NCBI GenBank assembly: GCA_004214065.1
Contig: SGZM01000002.1
Location: forward strand, 1 to 64,000
Direction of reading: 5' to 3'
Length of the DNA stretch: 64,000 bases
From: Gammaproteobacteria bacterium
GTDB lineage: Bacteria > Pseudomonadota > Gammaproteobacteria > Magnimaribacterales > Magnimaribacteraceae
The position numbers were made by a program, and so were the translations under genes. How positions within the stretch are numbered: position 1 is the stretch's first letter; every line of letters starts with the position of its first letter. Below, piece by piece: positions 9,763-19,991 of the stretch. The notes beneath the pieces were generated by a model. That model made no database searches. It saw only the letters and a list, made by a program, of their open reading frames with translations, and had not been told where the DNA came from.

Positions 9763-12700
9763 ATGAAGAAGATAACTAATCTCTTGTTACTTGTATCCGC
9801 AATTTATCTTGCAATCGTATTGATTTTTTCTATAGCGCTGACAAACCAAAAATCATTTACTTTTCTAACTAATCTGATCTTTGTGGACAATGTAGATATA
9901 AAGTTTCAAGATTCAAGATGGCACCCAAGTAAACCCTTTCTACACCTTGAAAAATTTATTTTAAGATCTGATAAAGAGTACTTAATTTTAAAAGATATTA
10001 AGATTAATTTCTCTCTCTTGTATCCTTTTTCCAATGCACTCATCTCTAAAATTGAAGCAAATAAAACTACATTTCTTTACGAAAATGCTACCGAAACAGA
10101 TACAGAGATTAACTATCTGTATTTATTAAATTCCTTCTTTGGTTCGATTAACTTTAAACAATTTAAAGTCCTGGATAGTTATTCCACAGAACTCTTTAGT
10201 GGCAGCTTAGAAAGTTCATTATCTTCAAAATCTCCATATTTCAAGCTCATTGGAAAAGATGGAATTAACGGAAGATTTCAAATACATTTGATCTCTTCGG
10301 TAAACTCAAATGGAAATCTAATTAACGGCCATATTACCTCAACTAACTTTAGGTTAGATAGCGTACTAACAAAGAATTTTTGTTCAAAATGCGAACAAAA
10401 TCTTATTTTCACGACTGATTCAAGATTTTCATTATTCAATAATAAACTCATTGATTTATATGGAAATCTAGACTTTTCGTTAGAAAAAGAGATTTTTGAT
10501 GTGAGTTCTATATCAGCAAGTTTTAAGCTAGTAGATTCAGAGCAAAAGATAATACAGGTAGGTTCATATTTAAATCTAGATAAAGATCTAGTATTACCAG
10601 ATTTTTTACTTAACCTTAATAAACAAAAGCTAGAAATTAATATACCGAAGGTAGATATTGAAAACTTTAGCTCGTTAACTCAACTATCTAGTTTCAAAAA
10701 ATTAGGAGTAAACAGTTTAAAGGGTATCGTTAATAAAATAACTATAAAGCCATATACCCCAGATAATTTCATTAGAGGATCTTTCAACAATATAGATATA
10801 GAAAATAAATCATTTGATATTAAGGGCTTACAAGGAGATTTTAGTTATCAATCTAATAATTTCTATATAAATTTCGATTCTCCTTTTGTAACATTAGATT
10901 CAAAGAATCTATTCGACTCAATCTTAGACTTATATGATTTTCGGTCTCAAGTTTCATTTGCTTCGACTGAGGGAGTTACCAAAGTATTTTCTTCTCCAGT
11001 CTCTTTCATATTTAATAATGAGATTCTTGTAGGCTCTTTTTCCTTCGATTCCAGCCCACAAAATAGTTTAGGGCATATTTCTTTATTATTGAGCTCTAAG
11101 AAAATCTCAAAAGAAGTTGCTTTCTCGCTCTTTCCTAATACTTCTTATTTAAATTCAACTAAAACCTATCTTGAGGATTTAATTACATGTGGGAGTGTAA
11201 ATAATCCGATGCTTTTATTGAGATTACCCATAGATAGAAAATATGATTTTTCTTCTGCTTCTTTCTCATTAATAGGTAGTTCTGATGATTTATGTGCAAA
11301 TATTTATGGGTTTGATTTAAAAAATATTGAAATTGATTTTAGTATGCAGGATTTTTTATTTGAAGGAACAGTGGAGGAAGGTAATTTTTATGGTTCCAAA
11401 CTAAAGACAAATTTATCTATCTCTAATGATAAAAATTATACGTTTGAAGTTGAAGGAGATGTTGAAGGTCCATTTTCTAGTTTAATAAGATTAATTAATA
11501 ATGAGGATCCTGATCTAAATGATATAACAGGTACACACCAAACGAAATTCCGTTATAGGTCACCTTGGAAAAGCATAAATTCTTTATTGGATAAAGAATC
11601 AAACCTTTTCATTGAATCAGAGGTAAGGCAGGCTAGTTTGAACTTCGATCAATTCGAGTATTCATTTGAAAATATCTTCTCTTCAGTTAGCTATGATAGT
11701 AGTTTAGGAATAAAGGATGGCTTCATATCTCTTAAGCTTAATGATATACCTTTAGTTTTTGATCTGGATAAAAAAGCTTCAGAAACAAGACCTTCTATTT
11801 CTATTTTTTCTGTAAATGAGATTATTAATTTTAAAAAATTATTTCCAAAATCTTTAAGTACGAATATAACAGGTAACTCTTTAGCTGAAATAAAGTTAGA
11901 AGTCCCTTCATATCTAAGAGGAACAAAGGTACCCAAACCGCGAATATTATTCTCATCAAACTTAAATGGAGTCAGGATAGATATACCAAAGCCATTTTAT
12001 AAGACTAAACGGCAAGAAATTGGATTGGACTTAATCTACTCTCCTGCATTGAACAAACCAGTTTCAAGAATAAACTTTACATTCGGCAATATCTTGAGAG
12101 GCAAATTGGATTTATCCTCTTCCCTTGAGCAGGGTTTTCTAATAGCCGGTAAGGAAAAACAAAGTATTTCAATTGAAGAAGGTGTTTTATCTTTGATTGG
12201 AAGTTTTGAAGAATTTGATTTTAAAATTTTAGAATTACTTAACCTGAATCAAGGCAGGCAAGAAGTAGATTTAACAATAAAAAATTTAAAAATTGGTAGG
12301 TTATTATTGTCTGATACCTATTTTGACGGAGTAGATATTAGATCTGTTAGATCGGATGAATACAATGCTTTTGAGCTATCAAACAGGAATTTCAAGGGTA
12401 TATTCTCTTTTCCTAAATTACCAAATGAGATTCCACTTTTTTATTTTGATTTTATTGATTTAGAACTGTCTGGCGATAATTCATCTAGTTCTTTTCTATC
12501 AATCTACAATAATCTTAATACCAAGATAAGATTTGATGCTAAAAAGATTATCCTTAACTCCGAAAATTATGGTGATTGGAGTTTTGACCTAATTCCGGGT
12601 AAAGATGTCCTGACTCTTTCAAATTTATCAGGTAAATATAATAAGTGGGGCGTGAAAGCAAACAAGGATGAAGTTTCATCTCTGACTATATCTAAAGAAG

Positions 12701-13377
12701 GTCTCGGGTGGAAAACTGACCTTATTACCAAGGTATACTCAGGCTCACCTGAAAAAGCTTTCAAGCAAATCGGAGTAGAAACTAATTTCGAGATGGACAT
12801 ATTTAATATGGAAACAGATGTAACATGGAATTCTCTTCCATGGAATTTCGATCCTACCGAGGTATACGGTTTGATTGAATTAGATATAAAGGGTTTACTA
12901 ATTCAAGATCGTGAAGATATCCAAACACCCAATAACCTACTTAGATTGATTAACATATTTAACGTAACAGACTCTTTTGAGAAGGTTACTAATCTAGATT
13001 TTCGGAAATTATATAAATCAGGTTTTGGGGCAGACTCAGTTAAAGGTTCTTTAAAACTAACAAAAAATAACATAATTATTAAAGACCCTTTAACTTTTAA
13101 AAGTGGCTCTAGTGAGTTTAAGTGGAATGGCGAAGTAAGGAAAGGAGATAAGGGTAGCTTAGATGAAATAGATCTTGAGGTGGTAATGACCTTACCATTA
13201 AAGGAGTATCTTCCTGCATATGCTCTTATTCTTGGAGGTCCGGTAACCGCTGGAGTAGTTTACATTGCTGGTAAGGCATTTCAGAGAAACTTAGATCAGC
13301 TTAGTTCAGGAAAATGGTTTATAAAAGGCACTTTGAAAGAACCGAGAACTGATTTTGAAGGTTGGTTTGAGAATTAA
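9763..13377 (+). CDS. yhdP: AsmA-like intermembrane lipid-transport protein YhdP
   Basis: A 1204-residue protein with one N-terminal membrane helix (residues ~5-27) followed by a very long beta-rich periplasmic region. This is the layout of YhdP (E. coli ~1266 residues), a bridge-like carrier moving phospholipid toward the outer membrane. The C-terminal signature is visible: FKWNGEVR, MTLPLKEYLPAYALILGGP, AGVVYIAGKAF, then GKWFIKGTLKEP. In Pseudomonas and E. coli, maf/rng lie between mreD and yhdP; here they are absent. It converges on rpoN with a 24-base gap. Confidence 0.9.
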   Translation: MKKITNLLLLVSAIYLAIVLIFSIALTNQKSFTFLTNLIFVDNVDIKFQDSRWHPSKPFLHLEKFILRSDKEYLILKDIKINFSLLYPFSNALISKIEANKTTFLYENATETDTEINYLYLLNSFFGSINFKQFKVLDSYSTELFSGSLESSLSSKSPYFKLIGKDGINGRFQIHLISSVNSNGNLINGHITSTNFRLDSVLTKNFCSKCEQNLIFTTDSRFSLFNNKLIDLYGNLDFSLEKEIFDVSSISASFKLVDSEQKIIQVGSYLNLDKDLVLPDFLLNLNKQKLEINIPKVDIENFSSLTQLSSFKKLGVNSLKGIVNKITIKPYTPDNFIRGSFNNIDIENKSFDIKGLQGDFSYQSNNFYINFDSPFVTLDSKNLFDSILDLYDFRSQVSFASTEGVTKVFSSPVSFIFNNEILVGSFSFDSSPQNSLGHISLLLSSKKISKEVAFSLFPNTSYLNSTKTYLEDLITCGSVNNPMLLLRLPIDRKYDFSSASFSLIGSSDDLCANIYGFDLKNIEIDFSMQDFLFEGTVEEGNFYGSKLKTNLSISNDKNYTFEVEGDVEGPFSSLIRLINNEDPDLNDITGTHQTKFRYRSPWKSINSLLDKESNLFIESEVRQASLNFDQFEYSFENIFSSVSYDSSLGIKDGFISLKLNDIPLVFDLDKKASETRPSISIFSVNEIINFKKLFPKSLSTNITGNSLAEIKLEVPSYLRGTKVPKPRILFSSNLNGVRIDIPKPFYKTKRQEIGLDLIYSPALNKPVSRINFTFGNILRGKLDLSSSLEQGFLIAGKEKQSISIEEGVLSLIGSFEEFDFKILELLNLNQGRQEVDLTIKNLKIGRLLLSDTYFDGVDIRSVRSDEYNAFELSNRNFKGIFSFPKLPNEIPLFYFDFIDLELSGDNSSSSFLSIYNNLNTKIRFDAKKIILNSENYGDWSFDLIPGKDVLTLSNLSGKYNKWGVKANKDEVSSLTISKEGLGWKTDLITKVYSGSPEKAFKQIGVETNFEMDIFNMETDVTWNSLPWNFDPTEVYGLIELDIKGLLIQDREDIQTPNNLLRLINIFNVTDSFEKVTNLDFRKLYKSGFGADSVKGSLKLTKNNIIIKDPLTFKSGSSEFKWNGEVRKGDKGSLDEIDLEVVMTLPLKEYLPAYALILGGPVTAGVVYIAGKAFQRNLDQLSSGKWFIKGTLKEPRTDFEGWFEN

Positions 13378-13401
13378 ATTTTACTTAGTTTAGTTGCTAG
13401 A

Positions 13402-14688
13402 TTAAATGCTTTTCCTTTTTCTAGTGGATGGAATGTTTAGTTCTAATCTATATTTTGAAATTGTCCTTCTGGCAATATTTATCTCAAGCTTTTCTTCAAG
13501 AACTTTTTTTATATTTTCATCACTTAACGGGCTTTTTTTATTTTCGGATGTAACTATTTCGTCAATAAATAGTTTTAGGTCTTCGGAGGTTATATTTATA
13601 GATTGATTTTGTTTGTTTACTCTTTTTTTTAATAAACTCTTTAGCGTTGTTAGTTCATTGGGAAGTTGAATATATTTATTTCTAACTATTCTTGATACTG
13701 TGGAGGGGCTTATATTAAGTAGCTCGGCAATTTCTTTATTAGATAGCGCTTTTTTCTTAGAAGAACCATTTAAAAAATCAGATTGTATATTTACTATTAC
13801 TTCAGCAACCAAATAAAGAGTTTGTTGCCTTCTTTCAAGACCTTTTAAGAACGATTTTGCTTCATGTTTATTTTTATCTTTCGACTTCTCAACCTTGTTC
13901 TTTATTCTCTCTATTAGATCCTGCGACATAAAATTGTCATTTAAGGATACGTTCCAAGAATCTTTAGTCTTTATTGCTACAAGATCAGGTCGTGTATAAA
14001 ACTCAGTATGAGAACCAAAGCTACCTCCTGGATTTAAAGATAGTTTCAATAGATTAGCTTTTAGGGCTTGAGGTATTTCCTTTAAATTAATCTTATTTTC
14101 GATAATTTTATCAAGATTAGTTTCTAATAATGCCTTAGTTTCTTTATTTATATCTAAATGTTTTATTTGAACATCAAGCGATTCTCTAATATTTCTGAAA
14201 GCACAGCCAGGAGGATCTAAATTCTGAATACGATCTAAGATTTTTTCTATTATTTGATCTTGAATTATTATGTTGAAATCTTCATACACTATTCTCTTTA
14301 TATCATCGAATTCAAGCTCAGGATCTAACCTACCATTTTCTTCAATTGAATCTATTAAAACTTGACCTATAAGAAATTCAATATCATTAAGTGGTAAGAG
14401 TTCAAATTGATTGAGAAGATTTTCCTTAAGATCTATTTCATCATTTTGTAATTTTTCTATGTTCGAGTAATTATCGGCAGATAGAACACTCTTATACTGA
14501 TCTACTTTTAATTCATCTTGAAAGTAAGATACTTTCTTATCTTCGTCTTCCAAAAAGAAATCTTTAATCAAGTCATTAAGCTGGGAGCTGATTTCAAATC
14601 CACTCAATGATAATAACTTGATCTGCTCACCTAAGTTTGCAGTTAGGTTTAAGGAAAGTTTTTGTTTCTGTTTGAGACCTTGTTTCAC
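13402..14688 (-). CDS. rpoN: RNA polymerase sigma-54 factor, divergent
   Basis: A 428-residue sigma-54, shorter than E. coli RpoN (477). The C-terminal RpoN box is clear (ARRTISKYRLELNIPS), and the helix-turn-helix NKEIAELLNISPSTVSRIVRNKY precedes it. Core-binding landmarks LDPPGCAFRNIRE and LKANLLKLSLNPGGSF resemble the family. Region I is present but poor in glutamine, and the usual RGIFELKYFF stretch after NKY is replaced by LPNELTTLKSLL. I chose GTG at 14688, 7 bases after the lptB stop, because MKQGLKQKQKL then aligns with the E. coli start; a TTG at 14712 is the alternative. It is last in the kdsD-lpt operon. Confidence 0.9.
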   Translation of the reverse strand: MKQGLKQKQKLSLNLTANLGEQIKLLSLSGFEISSQLNDLIKDFFLEDEDKKVSYFQDELKVDQYKSVLSADNYSNIEKLQNDEIDLKENLLNQFELLPLNDIEFLIGQVLIDSIEENGRLDPELEFDDIKRIVYEDFNIIIQDQIIEKILDRIQNLDPPGCAFRNIRESLDVQIKHLDINKETKALLETNLDKIIENKINLKEIPQALKANLLKLSLNPGGSFGSHTEFYTRPDLVAIKTKDSWNVSLNDNFMSQDLIERIKNKVEKSKDKNKHEAKSFLKGLERRQQTLYLVAEVIVNIQSDFLNGSSKKKALSNKEIAELLNISPSTVSRIVRNKYIQLPNELTTLKSLLKKRVNKQNQSINITSEDLKLFIDEIVTSENKKSPLSDENIKKVLEEKLEINIARRTISKYRLELNIPSTRKRKSI

Positions 14689-14695
14689 TTCAGCT

Positions 14696-15412
14696 CTAAA
14701 AATCTTCTCCAAGATAAACTTTTTTTACAATGGGATCCTGCACAATATCTGATGGTTTACCATTGGCAATTATTTCTCCTTTGTTAACAATGAGAACTTT
14801 GTTGCAGATATTCATAGTATCTCTAACATTATGATCACTTATAAGAACTCCTATATTTTTATCATTTAGTCTGTAAATAGTATCTTTTAAATCAGATACT
14901 GCTATGGGATCAATTCCCGCAAAAGGTTCGTCCAAAAGTACAAATTTGGGATTAGTTGCTAGAGATCTTGCGATCTCAGTCCTTCTTCGTTCTCCACCTG
15001 ATAGTTTTACACCTATAGTTTTAGAGAATTCCAGTAAATTAAATTCTTTTAAAAGAGATTCTAAGACTTCTTTCCTATCTTTCTTGTGGATATCACTTCT
15101 TTGTTCAAGCGCTGAAAGTATATTTTCTTCTACTGTTAAGCCTTTGAAAACAGAAGATTCTTGAGGAAGGTAAGCAAGGCCCAAAGATGTCCGTTGAGAA
15201 ATATTCTGATCATCTATCTTTTTTTCTCCTAATTGAATTCCCCCCCTTTCAGATTTAACTAGTCCAGCAATCATATAAAAAAGAGTGGTTTTACCTGCTC
15301 CATTTGGGCCGAGAATGCCCAGAGTTTCTCCGCTGTTCATTTCAAAAGAAATATCTTTTACTGCCACCTTATCTTCATAAGTTTTATATAGATTTTTTAC
15401 TTTTAAGAGCAT
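14696..15412 (-). CDS. lptB: LPS export ABC ATPase LptB
   Basis: A 238-residue ABC ATPase of normal length. Walker A is GPNGAGKTT, the Q-loop region YLPQESSVFKGLTVEEN is typical of LptB, the signature is LSGGERRR, and Walker B LLDEPFAGIDPIAV is followed by the switch His in ISDHNVRDT. It powers LptFG extraction of LPS from the inner membrane. It lies 2 bases after the LptC/LptA hybrid gene and just before rpoN, the conserved gammaproteobacterial order. Confidence 0.97.
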   Translation of the reverse strand: MLLKVKNLYKTYEDKVAVKDISFEMNSGETLGILGPNGAGKTTLFYMIAGLVKSERGGIQLGEKKIDDQNISQRTSLGLAYLPQESSVFKGLTVEENILSALEQRSDIHKKDRKEVLESLLKEFNLLEFSKTIGVKLSGGERRRTEIARSLATNPKFVLLDEPFAGIDPIAVSDLKDTIYRLNDKNIGVLISDHNVRDTMNICNKVLIVNKGEIIANGKPSDIVQDPIVKKVYLGEDF

Positions 15413-15414
15413 GG

Positions 15415-16107
15415 TTAAGTGGCACTCACCTTGGCATTAATTGACTTAATTATCTTTCTTTCCAAGTAATCATAATAAATTGAATCAGCCTCTATTCTTA
15501 AACCCTTTTGATTAAATAAAGCATTACCCTCTAGAAGAATTCTATTGTTATCTAACAATTTAAGGCTATCTGCAGTTCCATTATTTTCAGTATCTTTTTT
15601 ATCTTTAAACTCGCCTTTGATAAATTCAAGATACGGTTCAAGATCTTCGTTAAAACTGTACTGGAAGCCTTGAGATGCTATATGAGATTGATCAAGATAT
15701 AGATCGGTTTCTGTGTCACTCTCTATAATTTTATTGACTAGGTTAATTTTAAGGCTTTCAGTCCTTAAATATGCTGAATTTTTGTTTGTTATAAAATTGA
15801 AATCTACAGATTTTTTGAAATCTATTATTTCTTCATTTTGATCATAGAGGGCAAAATTTGAGGAAATTCTAGATTTCTTAGATTTCGACTCCAATTCAGT
15901 TGATACATTACTTAGCTCGAAGACACCTTGTTGATACATGTTCATCTTATCCCCAGTCATATATATTTTTAGATTTTTCTGGCTAATTGAAAAGGACGGG
16001 CTATCAAGTTCTATCTTTAATTCTTCAATAAATTCTATTTTATTATTATCTGATGCGTACAGTATGAAGTTTAAAAAAAATATAAAAGACAGTATGAGTG
16101 TTTTCAT
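15415..16107 (-). CDS. LptC/LptA hybrid-like LPS transport protein
   Basis: A 230-residue exported protein standing where lptC and lptA normally form two genes. Residues 1-18 are a hydrophobic signal peptide ending LYA. Residues ~44-165 read like LptC: a G..M..Y stretch, then FALYDQNEEII, YLRTESLKINLVNKIIESD and IASQGFQY, which parallel LptC's 'TTDNAQINLVTQDVTSED' and 'SSGL'. Residues ~183-230 read like the OstA/LptA repeat: ILLEGNALFNQKGLRIEADSIYYD parallels LptA's 'VVLTGNAYLQQ...GDKITY'. It probably forms the periplasmic LPS bridge with LptB upstream partners. A plain LptC with an extended tail, and lptA encoded elsewhere, is the alternative. Confidence 0.75.
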   Translation of the reverse strand: MKTLILSFIFFLNFILYASDNNKIEFIEELKIELDSPSFSISQKNLKIYMTGDKMNMYQQGVFELSNVSTELESKSKKSRISSNFALYDQNEEIIDFKKSVDFNFITNKNSAYLRTESLKINLVNKIIESDTETDLYLDQSHIASQGFQYSFNEDLEPYLEFIKGEFKDKKDTENNGTADSLKLLDNNRILLEGNALFNQKGLRIEADSIYYDYLERKIIKSINAKVSAT

Positions 16108-16109
16108 TC

Positions 16110-17069
16110 CTATACTAAGCCTGCTTCTACAAGGTCATGCATTCTTATAATTCCCTCAGGAACTTGTTTACTGTTAACAACTGCCAAAGAATAAATTTTA
16201 TGCTCCTGCATTATCTCTAAAGCTTCTATAGCCAAACTGTCATTAGGTATGATTTTTATTTTCTCAGACATAAATTTAGATATAGGACTTTCTAGAGGAT
16301 CTTTCACTGAGTTTAGAGCTCTTCTGAGATCTCCGTCAGTAAAAATACCTTTAAGATTCCCTTCTTCTATAACTAATGCAACACCCAAGCCCTTTTTGCT
16401 TACTTCAATCAATGTTTTTGATAATGTTGTTTTTGGGGAAACTTTAGGTAAGTCTTTTCCTTTAGTCATGAGATCATTAACTTTTGTAATAAGCCTTTTT
16501 CCTAATTTTCCTCCAGGATGAGATTTTGCAAAATCTTCTCTACTAAAATTCTTAGCCTCTAGTAGGGCTACTGCTATTGCGTCTCCTAGTGCTAAAGCGG
16601 CTGTTGTACTTGTTGTTGGAGCCAAATCTAAAGGACATGCTTCATCCGCTATACCTGTATCCAGTGATAGGAAAGAGTTTTTGGCAATTGTTGAATTTTT
16701 TGAACCTGTAATAGAAAAAAAATCACACCCAATAGATTTCAAATAGGGTAGGAGTGCTATTACTTCTTCGCTTTGGCCCGAATGAGAGAAAATCAACACT
16801 TTATCATTTCTGCCTATCGATCCAGCATCTCCATGCAAAGCTTCTCCTGCATTTACAAATGCCGAAGGTGAACCTGTGCTAGATAAGGTTGCAGAAACTT
16901 TCTTTGCAATATGACCAGACTTACCAATTCCTAAAGTAATAATCTTACCTTTAGTATTAAGAAGTTTGTCACATAATGTATTGAAGTCCTTGCCTAAAGA
17001 CTTAGCTAAGATTTCTAATCCTTTTGCTTCAATTTTAATTGTTTTTTTAGCTGACTTAAGATGATTCAT
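16110..17069 (-). CDS. kdsD: Arabinose-5-phosphate isomerase
   Basis: A 319-residue enzyme making D-arabinose 5-phosphate from ribulose 5-phosphate, the first step of Kdo synthesis. An N-terminal SIS sugar-isomerase domain carries GIGKSGHIAKKVSATLSSTG, NAGEALHGDAG and SHSGQSEE; two CBS domains follow from ~residue 205 (VNDLMTKG, GIFTDGDLRR, AVVNSKQVPEGIIRMHDL). Its partner kdsA is at 51515. The Kdo-8-phosphate phosphatase gene kdsC, which normally follows kdsD, is absent here. The next gene starts 2 bases later. Confidence 0.97.
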   Translation of the reverse strand: MNHLKSAKKTIKIEAKGLEILAKSLGKDFNTLCDKLLNTKGKIITLGIGKSGHIAKKVSATLSSTGSPSAFVNAGEALHGDAGSIGRNDKVLIFSHSGQSEEVIALLPYLKSIGCDFFSITGSKNSTIAKNSFLSLDTGIADEACPLDLAPTTSTTAALALGDAIAVALLEAKNFSREDFAKSHPGGKLGKRLITKVNDLMTKGKDLPKVSPKTTLSKTLIEVSKKGLGVALVIEEGNLKGIFTDGDLRRALNSVKDPLESPISKFMSEKIKIIPNDSLAIEALEIMQEHKIYSLAVVNSKQVPEGIIRMHDLVEAGLV

Positions 17070-17086
17070 ATTATTTTTAGTTTAAG

Positions 17087-18034
17087 TTAGAAGGCATAAT
17101 ACAATGAAAAGAAATATGAACTTAGAAATACAAAGCTTAAGAAAAAGCCAGCCTTCTGTTCTTTTTTTGAAAGCATAAAAATATAAAATGCGAATAATAA
17201 TGTGACTAAGAAGAGTAAAATTAAAAGAGGAGACCATTCAGAATAACTCCAGCCGTAGGACATTTCAGGCCTCATGAAAAGACCGGGTATGGCTAGTACA
17301 CATAAACCATTAAATATGTTTGAGCCAATCAAAGTACCCGATACAGCTTCATACCTTCCTTTTAGTGCTAAAGAAACTGATGCAGCAATTTCAGGCAAGC
17401 TAGTTCCAATTGCCAAAACTGTATAGCCAATAAATAGTTGCCCCAAGTTATATTGATCTAAAATTAGATTAGCACCATGAGTTATTAGCCAAGCTGCAAA
17501 GACAAGTACAATTAAAGAGAGCAGAAGCTTAAAAAAAACATTTTCTTCAACTTCTGCAAAACTATCTATCTCTTCGGCATTACTATTTTTGTACCAAAAA
17601 GATATTACTGAAATCAAACAGCAAAGAAGTATTGCTGATGTGTAGATGCTAAAAGGATTAGTGGCGATCAAAAACCAAACCAAAAGGCTTGATATTAATA
17701 GTATTATTAAATTTATGAGTATTGACTTATCTTGACTGATATTAAGTTTTTTATAGGCAAGAATTAGCAACATAGAACCAAAAACTAGAGATAGGTTTGC
17801 TACATTTGAACCAATTACATTTCCTATGACCATAGTCCCTTTGTTTTCCATTGAAACGAAAAAAGTAGTTAACATTTCAGGAGCTGAAGTTCCAAAAGCA
17901 ATTACTGTTGATCCTATGAAGAAAGGAGAAAGGCCAAATTGTTTTGCGCTTAGGACAGAATATTTCTCAAGCTTTTCAGCACTTGTCCACATTAAGGCAA
18001 TTCCAAAAGTTATGGCAGAAAAGGCTAATATCAT
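17087..18034 (-). CDS. yrbG: Calcium/sodium antiporter YrbG
   Basis: A 315-residue inner-membrane exchanger of the CaCA superfamily with about ten hydrophobic helices. The two inverted alpha repeats are clear: FGTSAPEMLTTFFVS with GNVIGSNVANL, and IGTSLPEIAASVSLA with GTLIGSNIFN, carrying the ion-binding acidic residues. It heads the yrbG-kdsD-lpt-rpoN operon, as in E. coli. The upstream 80 bases are shared with the divergent mlaC. Confidence 0.95.
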   Translation of the reverse strand: MILAFSAITFGIALMWTSAEKLEKYSVLSAKQFGLSPFFIGSTVIAFGTSAPEMLTTFFVSMENKGTMVIGNVIGSNVANLSLVFGSMLLILAYKKLNISQDKSILINLIILLISSLLVWFLIATNPFSIYTSAILLCCLISVISFWYKNSNAEEIDSFAEVEENVFFKLLLSLIVLVFAAWLITHGANLILDQYNLGQLFIGYTVLAIGTSLPEIAASVSLALKGRYEAVSGTLIGSNIFNGLCVLAIPGLFMRPEMSYGWSYSEWSPLLILLFLVTLLFAFYIFMLSKKEQKAGFFLSFVFLSSYFFSLYYAF

Positions 18035-18074
18035 AAATTTATTCTAAGTTCTCAAGGAGAACTAATCCAGATGA

Positions 18075-18080
18075 TATAAT
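18075..18080 (+). promoter_or_regulatory. Candidate -10 element upstream of mlaC-murA
   Basis: A perfect TATAAT lies 35 bases before the mlaC start in the short divergent gap with yrbG. No good -35 sits 17 bases upstream, so this is a likely but unproven promoter for the mlaC-murA-hisGD run. Confidence 0.4.
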
Positions 18081-18114
18081 AAAGGTAAAAGAATCCAATT
18101 CATATTTATCAATT

Positions 18115-18723
18115 ATGAAAACACTTTTAAGAAACATTAGTTTATTAGTATTTTTAACTATTTATCCGCTCTATAACTTTGCAAATGAAATCTCTGCACA
18201 TGACTATGCGGCTAAGGTTCATGACGATATCATTCAAATAATTCAAACTAAGAATGCTTTATACATCGAAGATCCTGATAAATTTACAAAAGAGATTAGT
18301 GAAGCTTTTAGTCCGATAGTTGACTTCAATAGGATTGCTCGAAACGTAATGGGTAAACATTATAAGAAATCAACAAATACACAAAGGATTGCTTTTGCAG
18401 AGGCCTTTAAGACAAGTTTACTAGATACTTATTCAGGTACTCTAGTGGAATTTAAAGACGAAAAGATCGTAGTTCTGCCTCCTGAAAATACTTCAAAATC
18501 CAAGAATAAGGCTAAAGTAAAAATAGAGATCATAACTTCTTCAAGTATCTATCCTGGAACATACAGCATGTACTTAGACAAAGAGGGGAAATGGAAAATT
18601 ATCAACATAGTTGTGAATGGCATAAATCTGGGTAAGACCTTCCGAAGTCAGTTTTATTCCTTAATGGAAAAAAATGAAGAAAATATTAATCTAGTCATAG
18701 ATCAATGGATTGCTTCGGTCTAG
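18115..18723 (+). CDS. mlaC: Periplasmic phospholipid carrier MlaC (orphan)
   Basis: A 202-residue exported MlaC/Ttg2D-family protein that ferries phospholipids between membranes. A signal peptide spans residues 1-23 (ending NFANE), and the core shows FSPIVDFNRIARNVMGKHYKK, then LLDTYSGTLVEF, and the C-terminal GKWKIINIVVNGINLGKTFRSQF. In E. coli and Pseudomonas it lies within mlaFEDCB next to yrbG; here mlaF, mlaE, mlaD, mlaB and ibaG are all missing, and murA starts 3 bases after it. Confidence 0.95.
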   Translation: MKTLLRNISLLVFLTIYPLYNFANEISAHDYAAKVHDDIIQIIQTKNALYIEDPDKFTKEISEAFSPIVDFNRIARNVMGKHYKKSTNTQRIAFAEAFKTSLLDTYSGTLVEFKDEKIVVLPPENTSKSKNKAKVKIEIITSSSIYPGTYSMYLDKEGKWKIINIVVNGINLGKTFRSQFYSLMEKNEENINLVIDQWIASV

Positions 18724-19986
<1,263 letters not shown>

Positions 19987-19991
19987 ATGAT

